A stretch of DNA of 64,000 nucleotides from Ferrimonas futtsuensis DSM 18154 (GTDB lineage Bacteria; Pseudomonadota; Gammaproteobacteria; Enterobacterales; Shewanellaceae). The notes beneath the pieces were generated by a model. That model made no database searches, was not told where the DNA came from, and saw nothing but the letters and a program-made list of their open reading frames with translations. How positions within the stretch are numbered: the first letter of the stretch is position 1; every line of letters begins with the position of its first letter. The stretch lies in NCBI RefSeq assembly GCF_000422645.1, contig NZ_AUGL01000021.1, positions 1 through 64,000 of the forward strand, given 5' to 3'. A program made the translations under genes and the position numbers. This document shows positions 29,004 through 38,781 of the stretch, one piece after another.

Positions 29004-30782
29004 ATGCGCAGCCATTATAGTGGACTCGTTACTGAAGCCCTGGTGGGCCAAGAAGTTACCCTGGTCGGTTGGGTTAACCGCCGCCGTGACCTGGGTGGGG
29101 TGATCTTCCTCGACCTTCGCGATCGCGAAGGCATTGTCCAGGTGGTGTACGATCCGGATCTGCCCGAGGTGTTCGAAACCGCCTCCAGCCTGCGTGGTGA
29201 GTTCTGTGTACAGGTGAAAGGTCTGGTGCGTGCCCGCCCTGAGAGCCAGGTCAACGCCAACATGACCACAGGTGCCATCGAGGTACTGGGCAAGGAACTG
29301 ACCATCCTTAACAAGGCTGCGCCTCTGCCTATCGACTTCAACACCGACGTCAGCGAAGAGCAGCGTCTGAAGTACCGTTACCTGGACCTGCGTCGTCCCG
29401 AGATGACCGAACGCATGCTGTTCCGCTCCAAGGTGACCTCCGAAGTGCGCCGCTTCATGGATGACGCCGGTTTCCTGGATATCGAAACCCCCATCCTGAC
29501 CAAGGCCACCCCAGAGGGTGCCCGTGACTACCTGGTGCCCAGCCGTACCCACAAGGGTGAGTTCTTCGCGCTGCCTCAGTCTCCTCAGATTTTCAAGCAG
29601 CTGCTGATGATGTCCGGCATGGACAAGTACTATCAGATCGTGAAGTGCTTCCGTGACGAGGACCTGCGCGCCGACCGTCAGCCTGAGTTCACTCAGATCG
29701 ATATCGAAACCTCCTTCATGAGCGCCGAACAGGTGATGGCGACCACCGAGTCGATGATCCGCACCCTGTTCAAGAAGATGCTGGACGTGGACCTGCCTGA
29801 GTTCCCCCACATGAGCTACGCCGAGGCGATGCAGCGTTACGGCTCTGACAAGCCGGACCTGCGTAACCCGCTGGAGCTGGTGGACGTGGCAGACCTGATG
29901 ACCGAGGTGGAATTCAAGGTCTTCAACGGCCCGGCCAACGATCCGGAAGGCCGTGTGGCCACTCTGCGCATTCCAGGCGGTGCCAGCCTGTCCCGCAAGC
30001 AGATCGACGACTACACCAAGTTCGTGGGCATCTACGGTGCCAAGGGCCTGGCCTGGGTGAAGGTAAACGAAGCGGGCAAGGGCATCGAGGGCGTGCAATC
30101 CCCGGTGGCCAAGTTCCTCTCCGACGAGATCATCAACGCCATCGTTGAGCGCAACGGTGCCGAGGCCGGCGACATCCTCCTGTTTGGTGCCGACAGCTAC
30201 TCCGTGGTCACTGACGCCATGGGCGCCCTGCGTCTGAAGGCCGGTGACGACTTCGGCCTGACCACCGACGAGTGGAAGCCGCTGTGGGTGGTGGACTTCC
30301 CCATGTTCGAGAAGGTGGATGGCCGCTTCCACGCGCTTCACCACCCCTTCACCGCCCCTCGCGACATGACCCCCGAGGAGTTGGAAGCCAACCCGGCCAC
30401 CGCCCTGTCCGACGCCTACGATATGGTGCTGAACGGCGTGGAGCTGGGCGGCGGTTCCGTGCGTATCCACGACCAGGAGATGCAGGCCACTGCCTTCCGC
30501 ATTCTGGGCATCAGCGATGAAGAGGCCCAGCAGAAGTTTGGCTTCCTGCTGGAAGCCCTGCGCTACGGTGCGCCACCGCACGCCGGCCTGGCCTTCGGCC
30601 TGGACCGCCTGGTGATGCTGATGACCGGTGCGGCGTCCATCCGTGACGTGATGGCCTTCCCCAAGACCACCACCGCGGCCTGTCCGCTGACCGATGCCCC
30701 CAGCCCGGCGAACCCGGATGTGCTGGAGGAACTGGCGATCAACCTGGTGAAGCAGGAGAAAGGCGAAGACGACAACGCCTAA
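29004..30782 (+). CDS. aspS: Aspartyl-tRNA synthetase
   Basis: Class II synthetase of 592 residues that charges tRNA-Asp. Order of domains: N-terminal OB-fold anticodon-binding domain ([23 protein letters not shown]), class II motif 2 ([18 protein letters not shown]), the bacterial GAD insertion (about 290-420), and motif 3 ([15 protein letters not shown]). The ATG at 29004 has AGGA eight bases upstream. It heads a group with yebC and ruvCAB, the order found in many gammaproteobacteria, but has its own terminator. Confidence 0.97.
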   Translation: MRSHYSGLVTEALVGQEVTLVGWVNRRRDLGGVIFLDLRDREGIVQVVYDPDLPEVFETASSLRGEFCVQVKGLVRARPESQVNANMTTGAIEVLGKELTILNKAAPLPIDFNTDVSEEQRLKYRYLDLRRPEMTERMLFRSKVTSEVRRFMDDAGFLDIETPILTKATPEGARDYLVPSRTHKGEFFALPQSPQIFKQLLMMSGMDKYYQIVKCFRDEDLRADRQPEFTQIDIETSFMSAEQVMATTESMIRTLFKKMLDVDLPEFPHMSYAEAMQRYGSDKPDLRNPLELVDVADLMTEVEFKVFNGPANDPEGRVATLRIPGGASLSRKQIDDYTKFVGIYGAKGLAWVKVNEAGKGIEGVQSPVAKFLSDEIINAIVERNGAEAGDILLFGADSYSVVTDAMGALRLKAGDDFGLTTDEWKPLWVVDFPMFEKVDGRFHALHHPFTAPRDMTPEELEANPATALSDAYDMVLNGVELGGGSVRIHDQEMQATAFRILGISDEEAQQKFGFLLEALRYGAPPHAGLAFGLDRLVMLMTGAASIRDVMAFPKTTTAACPLTDAPSPANPDVLEELAINLVKQEKGEDDNA

Positions 30783-30796
30783 TCGCCAAGATTGTC

Positions 30797-30825
30797 AAAG
30801 CTGCCTGCGGGCAGCTTTATTGTTT
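30797..30825 (+). terminator. Terminator after aspS
   Basis: AAAGCTGCC-TGCG-GGCAGCTTT at 30797-30818 followed by ATTGTTTT. Confidence 0.85.
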
Positions 30826-30827
30826 TA

Positions 30828-30850
30828 AGACCCGTTTCGAGGACGGGTCT
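30828..30850 (+). other. Perfect hairpin directly upstream of the yebC ribosome site
   Basis: AGACCCGT (30828-30835), loop TTCGAGG, and ACGGGTCT (30843-30850) form an eight-base stem. It abuts the GAAGGAG ribosome site of yebC and follows the aspS terminator by about ten bases. There is no following T run, so it is not a terminator; it could protect a processed 5' end or affect yebC translation. Confidence 0.5.
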
Positions 30851-30865
30851 GAAGGAGAAAGAGTA

Positions 30866-31612
30866 ATGGCAGGTCACAGTAAGTGGTCCAACATCAAACA
30901 CCGCAAGGCGGCTCAGGATGCCAAGCGCGGCAAGATCTTCACCAAGCTGATTCGGGAGCTGACCGTCGCCTCCCGTGAAGGTGGCTCCGATCCTGGTTCC
31001 AACCCCCGTCTGCGTGCTGCCATCGACAAGGCCCTGTCCAACAACATGACCCGCGACACCGTCGACCGCGCGGTAAAGCGTGGCTCCGGTGAGCTGGACG
31101 GTCAGGTGCTGGAAACCATCATCTACGAAGGTTATGGCCCCGGCGGCACCGCGGTGATGGTGGAAACCATGACCGACAACCGCAACCGCACCGTCTCCGG
31201 TGTGCGCAGCGCCTTTACCAAGGCCGGCGGCAACCTGGGTACCGATGGCTCCGTCTCCTACCTGTTCGACAAGAAAGGGGTGATCTCCTACGCCGAGGGC
31301 ACCGACGAAGAGCAGGTGATGGATGTGGCCCTGGAATCCGGCGCCGACGACGTGGAAACCAACGACGATGGCAGCATCGATGTCTACACCACTCCGGAAG
31401 AGTTCGGTGCGGTGAAGGACGCCCTGGATGCGGCCGGGCTGGAAGCGGTGAACGCCGAAGTGACTCAGATCCCCTCCACCAAGGCGGAACTGGATGCGGC
31501 CACCGCGCCCAAGTTCCTGCGTCTGATTGACACCCTGGAGGATCACGACGACGTTCAGGAGGTGTATCACAACGCCGACATCGCCGACGAGATCATGGAG
31601 CAGTTGGGCTGA
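30866..31612 (+). CDS. yebC: YebC/PmpR-family protein (TACO1-like)
   Basis: 248 residues, full length. The N-terminus [22 protein letters not shown] (first 20 residues diagnostic) and [17 protein letters not shown] are hallmark motifs. YebC proteins act on translation of proline-rich stretches and were earlier described as DNA-binding regulators. The gene precedes ruvC by one base, as in most proteobacteria. Confidence 0.95.
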   Translation: MAGHSKWSNIKHRKAAQDAKRGKIFTKLIRELTVASREGGSDPGSNPRLRAAIDKALSNNMTRDTVDRAVKRGSGELDGQVLETIIYEGYGPGGTAVMVETMTDNRNRTVSGVRSAFTKAGGNLGTDGSVSYLFDKKGVISYAEGTDEEQVMDVALESGADDVETNDDGSIDVYTTPEEFGAVKDALDAAGLEAVNAEVTQIPSTKAELDAATAPKFLRLIDTLEDHDDVQEVYHNADIADEIMEQLG

Positions 31613-31613
31613 T

Positions 31614-32135
31614 ATGACCATTATCCTGGGCATAGACCCGGGCTCCCGCCTGACCGGCTACGGCGTCATCCGCAAAGTGGGTCGACAGCACACCTACCTG
31701 GGGAGCGGCTGCATCCGTACGCCCGACGGGGAGTTGCCTGCGCGACTCAAGGTGGTGTACGACGGCGTCAGTGAGCTGATTCGACAGTTTCAGCCGGATG
31801 AGTTTGCCATCGAACGGGTGTTCATGGCCCGCAACGCGGACTCGGCCCTGAAGTTGGGTCAGGCCCGGGGTGTGGCGGTGGTGGCGGCCGCCAATGCCGG
31901 TCTGCCGGTGTTCGAATACAGCCCCACAGAGATCAAGAAGGCGGTGGTGGGCACCGGCGGTGCCGACAAGAGTCAGGTGCAGCATATGGTGAAGAGCATC
32001 CTCAAGCTGCCGGCCACGCCACAGGCGGATGCCGCCGATGCCCTGGCCATTGCCCTTTGCCACAGCCATACCCGTGAGAGTATGGTAGCCATGGCAGGCA
32101 AGGTGACTGCGCGGGTGCGCGGTCGATTACGATGA
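31614..32135 (+). CDS. ruvC: Holliday-junction endonuclease RuvC
   Basis: 173 residues. RuvC cuts Holliday junctions bound by RuvAB. The first catalytic Asp is in [16 protein letters not shown], Glu in [11 protein letters not shown], and the C-terminal acidic pair in [14 protein letters not shown]. The ATG at 31614 is one base after the yebC stop; an upstream frame opening at 31527 lies inside yebC and is not used. Confidence 0.96.
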   Translation: MTIILGIDPGSRLTGYGVIRKVGRQHTYLGSGCIRTPDGELPARLKVVYDGVSELIRQFQPDEFAIERVFMARNADSALKLGQARGVAVVAAANAGLPVFEYSPTEIKKAVVGTGGADKSQVQHMVKSILKLPATPQADAADALAIALCHSHTRESMVAMAGKVTARVRGRLR

Positions 32136-32145
32136 GAAAGAGAAC

Positions 32146-32769
32146 GTGATTGGACGATTACAGGGAACCCTGATTGAGAAGCAGGCACCAGAGGTGCTGA
32201 TCGACTGCGGTGGTGTGGGCTATGAGGTGCAACTGCCCATGACCAGTTTTTACCAGCTGCCCGATGTAGGCCAGCCCTGCACTCTGGTGACTCACTTTGT
32301 GGTGAGGGAAGATGCCCAGCTGCTGTATGGCTTTGCCACCCGCTCTGAACGAGCCCTGTTCCGGGAGCTCATCAAGACCAATGGCATCGGTCCCAAGATG
32401 GCCCTGGCGATCCTCTCAGGCATGTCCGCCGAGCAGTTCGTGGCCGCGGTGCAGCGGGAAGACATCACCGGCATCACCAAGGTGCCCGGGGTCGGCAAGA
32501 AAACCGCCGAGCGTCTGGTGGTGGAGATGCGCGACCGGATGAAGGGGTTTGCTGCCAGCCTGGCAACCCCCCACGCCGACGCCTTCGCCCTGGAGAATCA
32601 GGTGGAGAACACCTTCATTACTGCGCCGGATGCGGCGGAGGACGCCATCGCCGCCCTGGAAGCCTTGGGGTATAAGGCGACCGTGGCCAAGAAGGCGGTG
32701 GAGAAGGTGCGTTCACCGGGAGCCAGCTCCGAGCAGCTGATCAAAGACGCCCTCAAGGCGATGATGTAG
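32146..32769 (+). CDS. ruvA: Holliday-junction DNA helicase subunit RuvA
   Basis: 207 residues, starting with GTG. Domain I ([13 protein letters not shown]) is an OB fold, domain II holds the helix-hairpin-helix motifs ([12 protein letters not shown] and [16 protein letters not shown]), and domain III is at the C-terminus ([14 protein letters not shown]). RuvA binds the junction and loads RuvB. The start is ten bases after ruvC with AGAAAG/GAGAAAG as ribosome site. Confidence 0.96.
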   Translation: MIGRLQGTLIEKQAPEVLIDCGGVGYEVQLPMTSFYQLPDVGQPCTLVTHFVVREDAQLLYGFATRSERALFRELIKTNGIGPKMALAILSGMSAEQFVAAVQREDITGITKVPGVGKKTAERLVVEMRDRMKGFAASLATPHADAFALENQVENTFITAPDAAEDAIAALEALGYKATVAKKAVEKVRSPGASSEQLIKDALKAMM

Positions 32770-32778
32770 GAGTGACGG

Positions 32779-33786
32779 ATGATTGAAGCGGATCGCCTGA
32801 TAGCCCCCCAGGAGCAGACCAGTGAGGAATCGGTCATCGACCGGGCCATGCGCCCCAAGAAACTGACCGACTACACCGGCCAGAAAGAGGCGTGCAGCCA
32901 GCTGGAGATCTTCATCGCCGCCGCCCGCAACCGGGGCGAGGCACTGGATCATACCCTGATCTTCGGTCCCCCCGGCCTGGGGAAAACCACCCTGGCCAAC
33001 ATCATCGCCAACGAGATGGACGCCGACATCAAATCCACCTCGGGGCCGGTGCTGGAGAAAGCCGGCGATCTGGCGGCGATGCTGACCAACCTGGAAGCCA
33101 ATGATGTGCTCTTTATCGATGAGATCCATCGGCTGAGCCCGGCGGTGGAGGAGATCCTCTACTCCGCCATGGAAGACTACCAGCTGGACATCATGATCGG
33201 CGAGGGCCCTGCGGCCCGCTCCATCAAGCTGGACCTGCCTCCCTTTACCCTGATTGGTGCCACCACCCGTGCCGGGGCGCTGACCTCGCCGCTGCGGGCA
33301 CGCTTTGGCATTCCGCTGAGGCTGGAGTTCTACAACACCGCCGATCTCACCAGCATCGTCAGCCGCAGTGCCCAGGTGCTCAATCTGGAGATCGACGGTG
33401 AAGGGGCCGTTGAGGTCGCTCGTCGCAGCCGAGGCACCCCCCGTATCGCCAACCGGCTGCTGCGCCGGGTGCGGGATTTTGCCGAGGTGAAGTTTGAGGG
33501 TCGCATCGATAAGACCGTGGCCGGTGAGGCCCTGGGCGTGTTGGATGTCGACAGTCAAGGCTTTGATTTCCTTGACCGCAAACTGCTGCTGACCATCATC
33601 GAGAAGTTTGGCGGTGGCCCCGTTGGGCTGGACAACCTGGCGGCCGCCATCGGGGAGGAAAAAGAGACCATCGAAGATGTGATTGAGCCCTTCCTGATCC
33701 AGCAGGGGTTTATTCAGCGCACCCATCGCGGCCGCATCGCCACAGACAGGACCTTCCTCCACTTTGGTCTGGCGAAACAGGGCTGA
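32779..33786 (+). CDS. ruvB: Holliday-junction branch-migration ATPase RuvB
   Basis: AAA+ motor of 335 residues. Walker A is [12 protein letters not shown], Walker [11 protein letters not shown], sensor 1 GATTRAG, and the arginine-finger GPAARSIKL region and C-terminal winged helix ([14 protein letters not shown]) are present. It follows ruvA by nine bases and is closed by a terminator, so ruvC-ruvA-ruvB form one unit. Confidence 0.97.
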   Translation: MIEADRLIAPQEQTSEESVIDRAMRPKKLTDYTGQKEACSQLEIFIAAARNRGEALDHTLIFGPPGLGKTTLANIIANEMDADIKSTSGPVLEKAGDLAAMLTNLEANDVLFIDEIHRLSPAVEEILYSAMEDYQLDIMIGEGPAARSIKLDLPPFTLIGATTRAGALTSPLRARFGIPLRLEFYNTADLTSIVSRSAQVLNLEIDGEGAVEVARRSRGTPRIANRLLRRVRDFAEVKFEGRIDKTVAGEALGVLDVDSQGFDFLDRKLLLTIIEKFGGGPVGLDNLAAAIGEEKETIEDVIEPFLIQQGFIQRTHRGRIATDRTFLHFGLAKQG

Positions 33787-33807
33787 GTGGCAACAAAGTC
33801 TTAGGTC

Positions 33808-33837
33808 AAACGGTCTGTTTGGTAGGCCGTTTTTTTT
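33808..33837 (+). terminator. Terminator after ruvB
   Basis: AAACGG (33808-33813) pairs with CCGTTT across a 13-base loop and runs into TTTTTTT. Confidence 0.75.
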
Positions 33838-33848
33838 AGGAAGGCAAA

Positions 33849-34367
33849 ATGACGTGGATTAAGCAGGGCATTCAGTTCACCGTGGTGCTGCTGGCGGCGC
33901 TGTGGCTGGGCAGCTGGGTTCGGGGAATGATGATGAGTCCAGCCCAGGGCAGCGTGCCGGACACCCCATTGCCGGTGATGACCCAGCTCCACAACGACTG
34001 GTTTGTTAACGGTGCGTATTCACCACCGGTCGGCGGTGGCAATCGGCTGGTCTATCTGTTCGCCCCCTGGTGTACCATCTGCAAATTGACGTTTCCTCAC
34101 CTGAAAGAGTGGCAGGAGCAGGGCAGGGCGGTGACTCCGGTGGCGCTGAGCTATCAGAGCCCCCAGGAGCTGACTGACTTTCTCGAGAGCTTTCCCGGGG
34201 CCACCGAGCAGGTGTTGATGGGCAACAGCGCCCTGGCTCAGCAGCTTGATGTGCTGGCGTTTCCGACCTATCTCATTGTCGATGACACTGGCACCATACT
34301 TTCCAGCCGTGTCGGTTATCTGCCGGAATGGATGCTGGGATTGTATCTGGACTACTACCAAATCTGA
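33849..34367 (+). CDS. Membrane-anchored thioredoxin-like protein
   Basis: 172 residues. A single N-terminal membrane segment (FTVVLLAALWLGSWVRGMMM, about 10-29) is followed by a periplasmic thioredoxin fold with the redox motif FAPWCTICK (CxxC) and the cis-proline in AFPTYLIVD. It is probably a TlpA/ScsD-like disulfide reductase or isomerase. The gene sits 60 bases after ruvB behind a terminator, so it may be transcribed alone. Partner protein unknown. Confidence 0.82.
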   Translation: MTWIKQGIQFTVVLLAALWLGSWVRGMMMSPAQGSVPDTPLPVMTQLHNDWFVNGAYSPPVGGGNRLVYLFAPWCTICKLTFPHLKEWQEQGRAVTPVALSYQSPQELTDFLESFPGATEQVLMGNSALAQQLDVLAFPTYLIVDDTGTILSSRVGYLPEWMLGLYLDYYQI

Positions 34368-34452
34368 GCCGGTTGCCGGCGATTCGACGGGCTAAGCGAT
34401 TAATGCGCTTCGTGGCCGCAACGGCCCGCTGGGTGATCCATCCAGTCTCGGG

Positions 34453-34475
34453 CGGCGGTTTGAGCCGCCGTCTTT
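34453..34475 (+). terminator. Probable terminator after the thioredoxin-like gene
   Basis: CGGCGG-TTTGAG-CCGCCG at 34453-34470 followed by TCTTT. The T run is short, so strength is uncertain. The rest of the 190-base gap (34368-34556) shows nothing else I can support. Confidence 0.5.
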
Positions 34476-34556
34476 AACTGGCCGTGAACGCATGGCCCCG
34501 ATCCTGAGTCAGCAAACCGCCCGTCCCGGACCCAGGCCGGCGGGTACTGGCAGGCA

Positions 34557-35381
34557 TTAGAACTCGTAATGCAGCATCACCGACGGCCCTTCATAATCAA
34601 ACTGCACATCGATGTCAGAGAAGCGCCGTTTCTCTTTAACTTCCAGCTCGTAGTTCTGCCAGGCCAGCCCCAGGGCCAGGCTGGGTGTCAGGTACCAGAG
34701 TGCCTGCAGACGCCAGTCAAGCAGCCGTCCGTCCACGTCGTCGATGGCGAGCTTGAGATACTGGGCGTGGAGGGTCACCAGCCATCGCTCCATGGGCTGC
34801 CAACCGAAAACCAGGCCGATGTCCGGCAATGGGGCGGTAACGTCGGCCAGAGCCCGGTCAGCAAACTCCATCTCGTTGCCGGCCTCCCCAATCAGGGTGA
34901 CGTCGCCGTCGAGGGACGCATAGACATCCATAACGTGTATCCCGAGAGTGCTGAGCAGGGCGTAGCTGTCGCCCTGGATCAGGGTACGGCCATACACCAG
35001 CTGATAAATATCCACATCCAGTTTCGTCTTCAGGTTGGCGCCTGACTCCACCCTGTACTGGCTGCCCTCCCATTCAAATTCGAAGCTCTTATTCAGGGAG
35101 CGACTTTGAGCCGTGCGGTGAAGCGTCAGGTAATTCAGAGCGAGCACGTTCTTCTCGTCGAAGCGATAGGTGAGCTCCACGAAGGGGCTGAACTTGGATT
35201 CGTCGAGCGCCAGATCGGACTCGAAATCCACGCGGATGGGGGTGTCGCCGATGACGGTCCTGGCACCAAAGCTGGAGTCAACATCGGCCCAGAATCCGCC
35301 CGCGCGCAGGCTGAATCCACTGTCGAAAGGGCGGGCAAGGGCTGCGGGGGCAAGCAGAATCAACAGTGGCAGATATCTCAT
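34557..35381 (-). CDS. Outer-membrane beta-barrel protein of unknown function
   Basis: About 274 residues with a signal peptide (LPLLILLAPAALA) and a chain of alternating beta strands ending in the C-terminal outer-membrane signature (SVMLHYEF, final Phe). Stretches such as FSPFVELTYRFDEKNVLALNY and WYLTPSLALGLAWQNYELEV are amphipathic strands. Several starts are possible (35399, 35384, 35381); GGGA is five bases before the ATG at 35381. No closer family could be named. It stands alone, just downstream of a diguanylate cyclase gene on the same strand. Confidence 0.7.
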   Translation of the reverse strand: MRYLPLLILLAPAALARPFDSGFSLRAGGFWADVDSSFGARTVIGDTPIRVDFESDLALDESKFSPFVELTYRFDEKNVLALNYLTLHRTAQSRSLNKSFEFEWEGSQYRVESGANLKTKLDVDIYQLVYGRTLIQGDSYALLSTLGIHVMDVYASLDGDVTLIGEAGNEMEFADRALADVTAPLPDIGLVFGWQPMERWLVTLHAQYLKLAIDDVDGRLLDWRLQALWYLTPSLALGLAWQNYELEVKEKRRFSDIDVQFDYEGPSVMLHYEF

Positions 35382-35435
35382 CATATTCCCAAGAGTCATT
35401 AGTTTGGTGGAACGGCAGCGGCACCGTTGGTCAAC

Positions 35436-36386
35436 TCAGCTGGTATGGCATACCTGATTGCGACCACCGGCTTTGGCCCGGTACAGGGCACGGTCCGCCT
35501 TGGTGGTGAGTGAGCTGACGCTGTCGCTGTCGCTAAAGGCAGCAACGCCGAAGCTGATGCTAAGCTGTTTGCTGGTTTCAAACTGATGGGCCACCACCTG
35601 TTGCCGCATCCGCTCCGCCAGTTTGGTGGCCTGGTTCAGCTCGGTCTGTGGGCAGATGATCAGAAACTCTTCGCCCCCCCAACGTCCCGCATGATCCGAG
35701 CTACGAAGGCTGGACTGAATCAGTTCGGCGATGGTGATCAGCACCCGGTCACCGACCTGGTGGCCGAAGTGATCATTGACCTCTTTGAAGTGGTCGACGT
35801 CGCCCAACAGAATGCACAAGGGGGTCTGGTAGCGGCGGGCACGATCGATTTCGGTCTGGAAGGTTTCATCCAGTTTGAGCCGGTTGGCGATGCCGGTGAG
35901 CGGGTCGATGTTGGCCTGCATCTCCAGGGCTTTCTTCAGCCGCCACAGTTCGGTGACGTCCGTGGAGATCCCCACCAGTTCATCGATGTTGCCCTGTTCG
36001 TCCCGCAGCGGGTGTTTGGTTTCAAGGTACACCGTCGGTTTGCCAAACTCTCGTTCGACGATCACCTCCTCCTGGTTGGCCTCACCGCCCAACACTTTCA
36101 TGTCGATCGCTTTCAGTTGTTGCTGGGTTTCGATGGGGAAGTAGTGGCCGTCGCTGAATTCCGGGATCTGGGTTTCATCGATTTGAAACAGGTCGAGGCA
36201 GGGCTTGTTGGCGTAGGTGTAGTGTTGGTATCGATTTTTGGTGTAGATGAGGGCGCCGGCGTGATCGAGAATCTGCATCAGTCGCTTTTGCTGCAGACGG
36301 GCGCTGTCCAGCCGTTGTTGGTAACGGAACAGCTGAATCGCCAACAGGGCGAGGGTAATGATGAGGAATAGAACAAGGCCCGCCAT
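35436..36386 (-). CDS. PAS-GGDEF diguanylate cyclase, membrane anchored
   Basis: 316 residues: one N-terminal membrane helix (residues 2-20), a PAS domain about 35-150 (LDHAGALIYTKNRYQHYTYANKP, split at 20), then a GGDEF domain. The active-site motif is GGEEF (237-241), and an inhibitory RxxD site (RSSD, 228-231) lies five residues before it, so product feedback is expected. It makes cyclic di-GMP from two GTP. PAS could sense a small ligand or redox state at the membrane. The gene appears monocistronic. Confidence 0.92.
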   Translation of the reverse strand: MAGLVLFLIITLALLAIQLFRYQQRLDSARLQQKRLMQILDHAGALIYTKNRYQHYTYANKPCLDLFQIDETQIPEFSDGHYFPIETQQQLKAIDMKVLGGEANQEEVIVEREFGKPTVYLETKHPLRDEQGNIDELVGISTDVTELWRLKKALEMQANIDPLTGIANRLKLDETFQTEIDRARRYQTPLCILLGDVDHFKEVNDHFGHQVGDRVLITIAELIQSSLRSSDHAGRWGGEEFLIICPQTELNQATKLAERMRQQVVAHQFETSKQLSISFGVAAFSDSDSVSSLTTKADRALYRAKAGGRNQVCHTS

Positions 36387-36461
36387 CCAAGGCTCCTGAG
36401 TGAAGACCTAGGATGATTGTCACTGAGTTATAAGGAAATGTCCAATGTGTTAAGAGAATGA

Positions 36462-36484
36462 AAAGGCGGCTATCGCCGCCTCTT
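36462..36484 (-). terminator. Terminator after the DUF3012 gene
   Basis: On the minus strand GAGGCGGC-GATA-GCCGCC is followed by TTTTC. It lies immediately after the stop codon of the small lipoprotein gene. Confidence 0.75.
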
Positions 36485-36485
36485 T

Positions 36486-36644
36486 CTAGAATACGCAGTG
36501 CTTGGCGTAATCGGTCGCCTCATTGGCGGTCCATTCGCCCTTAGGCTTCTCGTCCATCTTCTTGCACCAGGCTTCACTGCCCACTTCAGGGGAACAGGCG
36601 GTGATCAGTGACAGCAGTGCCAGAGCGGCAAAAATCTTTTTCAT
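36486..36644 (-). CDS. DUF3012 small lipoprotein
   Basis: 52 residues. A lipobox (SLITAC, Cys at about residue 17) follows a short signal peptide (MKKIFAALALL). The mature part, with SEAWCKKMDEKPKGEW and ANEATDYAKHC, matches DUF3012, a family of very small lipoproteins with two conserved Cys of unknown function. The ATG at 36644 is preferred over the in-frame one at 36680 because it starts a normal signal peptide. Confidence 0.85.
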   Translation of the reverse strand: MKKIFAALALLSLITACSPEVGSEAWCKKMDEKPKGEWTANEATDYAKHCVF

Positions 36645-36740
36645 GGTCAATCCCAAACAGGTAGTAAAGATCAGAGTCACAGGTTAACCCGAAACGACAG
36701 CAGTTTGTTAACGTAATTGCTCGAATTGTTGGTGATTGAA

Positions 36741-36765
36741 CAAAAAAGCGGCCCGAAGGCCGCTT
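36741..36765 (-). terminator. Terminator of the multiheme cytochrome gene
   Basis: AAGCGGCC-CGAA-GGCCGCTT at 36746-36765, with six T following on the minus strand, 20 bases after the stop. Confidence 0.9.
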
Positions 36766-36786
36766 GACACACTACTACAGGGAAAG

Positions 36787-38550
36787 TCAGTTACCGCACT
36801 GATGGGGGTAGGGCTGGTTGTCCACGAACTCCGCCGGGCAGCTGGCGTCACAGGGGCTGCACAGGTTGCGTTCGGGGCGCTGCACGTCGTGACAGAAGTA
36901 GCAGCCGATGCCGGAGCCCTTCTCTACGTGGTTGTGCATCCGCTCGTGGGTGCGGGGCAGGTTCTTGCTGCCATCGTGACACTGGGCACATACCTGCTCT
37001 TTGGGTCCTTTGAGCTTGTAACCCATGGCGTCCATTTTCGACTCGGTGGCCAGGTCCAGATCGGTAGAGTGACACTGGGTACAGTCCGCTACGTCGCTGG
37101 CGGGATTCACCCCGTGGTTGATCATCTGGTAGGTATCGGTCTCGATCCACTCGTAGGGTTCGTTAGTTGCATAACCCATGTTGGCCAAACCATTTTCAAT
37201 CGCCTTGACGGCATCACCGGAACCCTTGAGGTACTCGAAGGTGTCCAGGGCGATCATGCGGCTGTCGGCGCTGGTCATCGGCTGGTTCGCGGTCTTGTAC
37301 TTGAAGGGGGTCAGCTTGCCGTCATTGACGTTGCCCAGGGGACGGGAGGTCGGGTAGAGGCCGGTCTCCGGATCCACCTTGGCCAGGTCGCCCAACAGGT
37401 AGTTGTCGCTCTTACGGTTCCAGAAGCGAATCTCTGGTACCTGGTTCGCCAGCTTATCGGTGTGAGGGTGGCCGGGGCCGGATACGCCGTCTGCTGGGGT
37501 ACCGTCGTGGTGGAACTGCCAGTCGCGGTGCATCTCTGTGGGCATGTGATTGGCGGCGCCCAGATCCTTGGCGTAAGTCGGGATGTGGCAGGACTGACAG
37601 GCTACGCGAGGCACGTGGCGATCGGGCTCGCCGCGACGGCCGGAGCTGGCGTGACCGGTGCCTGAGTCCATACCTACGTGGCAGGAGCTGTTGGCACAGG
37701 TGATCTCGGCACCACGCACGATGTCATCAGTGGGACGCAGGTCGGAGCCTTTACCGATCACTCGGTGGCTCTCAAACTTGTGGCAATCCTGGCACTGCAG
37801 GTTGGCACCGGTGACGTTCATGTGCACGTCAAAGTGCGCATCGCCGTTGGCCATCAGGGCGGAGGAGAGATCACCCCGCTTCACACCATCGCCGCCACCG
37901 GCGTAGGCGTGACACTTCAGGCAGTTGGTGCGCTCAGGGGCAGCGATGTTCTGTACATAACCGTCGAGATCGGCCTGGGCAGTGCCGTCCGCCGGGCCTA
38001 AGGAGCCGTCTGACTTGCGCACTCGATTGAGGGCGTAGTCTTTGTTGTGGCACATCAGGCAATCTACGTTGGCTACGGTATCGCCTTCACCGGGCTTGGT
38101 GCCCCGACCTGCGTGGCAGGAGCCGCACACAGGCCAGTCGCCTTCGATGTTAATGCAGTAGCTGTTGACCGCGTTGGTCAGCTTACCTTGCAGGGTCCCG
38201 CCCTGGTTGGTCATGTCCGGGGTTTCACCTGTCCACTGGTAGTGGGTGGAACCGAACATCTCCTGGTACTGGCTGCCGCCTTCGCCACCATCGTGACAGT
38301 TCATGCAGGCGCTGGGGTAGTCTGCCCAGGCAAGGCCGTCATGAGGGCCGACGGCGCAGCCGTTGACGGGCTCCACTTCGCAGACGCCACAAGAGTTCAG
38401 TTGCCAGACATTGGCATCGTTGTCGTTACAGTCCTGAGCGGCCTTGACGCCGTCCCCATCCAAGTCGACGGGCTTAGCCGCATAACTTGGTAAGGCGAGC
38501 GCGACAGCGAATAAACCCGCTAAAGATATTAGAGTTTTAGAGTTCATCAT
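36787..38550 (-). CDS. Multiheme c-type cytochrome (ten heme motifs)
   Basis: 587-residue exported protein (signal peptide about 1-24, ending PSYAA). Nine CXXCH motifs start at residues 82, 142, 164, 210, 253, 318, 490, 521 and 550, and a CX4CH motif (CANSSCH) starts at 285, giving ten possible heme sites. Just after the signal peptide, DLDGDGVKAAQDCNDNDAN is a calcium-binding DxDxDG-type (thrombospondin type 3-like) repeat, followed by a Cys-rich CGVC segment; a C-terminal CSPCDASC adds unpaired or disulfide Cys. No lipobox is seen, so it is periplasmic or secreted. A respiratory electron-transfer or reductase role is likely; it could not be matched to MtrA, OmcA or octaheme tetrathionate reductase by motif. 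Confidence 0.85.
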   Translation of the reverse strand: MMNSKTLISLAGLFAVALALPSYAAKPVDLDGDGVKAAQDCNDNDANVWQLNSCGVCEVEPVNGCAVGPHDGLAWADYPSACMNCHDGGEGGSQYQEMFGSTHYQWTGETPDMTNQGGTLQGKLTNAVNSYCINIEGDWPVCGSCHAGRGTKPGEGDTVANVDCLMCHNKDYALNRVRKSDGSLGPADGTAQADLDGYVQNIAAPERTNCLKCHAYAGGGDGVKRGDLSSALMANGDAHFDVHMNVTGANLQCQDCHKFESHRVIGKGSDLRPTDDIVRGAEITCANSSCHVGMDSGTGHASSGRRGEPDRHVPRVACQSCHIPTYAKDLGAANHMPTEMHRDWQFHHDGTPADGVSGPGHPHTDKLANQVPEIRFWNRKSDNYLLGDLAKVDPETGLYPTSRPLGNVNDGKLTPFKYKTANQPMTSADSRMIALDTFEYLKGSGDAVKAIENGLANMGYATNEPYEWIETDTYQMINHGVNPASDVADCTQCHSTDLDLATESKMDAMGYKLKGPKEQVCAQCHDGSKNLPRTHERMHNHVEKGSGIGCYFCHDVQRPERNLCSPCDASCPAEFVDNQPYPHQCGN

Positions 38551-38765
38551 ATTCTCCAGAAATTTTTATTTTGTCCGAAACGAATGTTTTTCCTTTTTCT
38601 TCCTCAGTTTTTTGAATCTGTGCGCCAACTCCTTTGGGGCAGCAATCGTTTCGTTGGTGTGTCTGTTTCTTATTGATTTTTTCTGTTTGTCGATCTCCTT
38701 TTAATCAGATTATTTGAACAACCTAATTTAGTTATATCTAACATAGCGGTTAATAAAGGATATTC

Positions 38766-38781
38766 AGTGACTTTTGTCACA
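38766..38781 (-). promoter_or_regulatory. CRP/FNR-family binding site candidate
   Basis: On the minus strand TGTGACAAAAGTCACT matches TGTGA-N6-TCACA with one mismatch. It is about 215 bases upstream of the cytochrome start. In Shewanella-type bacteria CRP controls anaerobic respiratory cytochromes, which makes the site plausible. Confidence 0.55.

Noticed and set aside
28935-30581. 548-codon minus-strand frame opposite aspS
   Set aside because: Perfectly antisense to aspS; codon usage bias of aspS opens the opposite frame. The translated His/Leu/Val-rich sequence has no recognisable domain.
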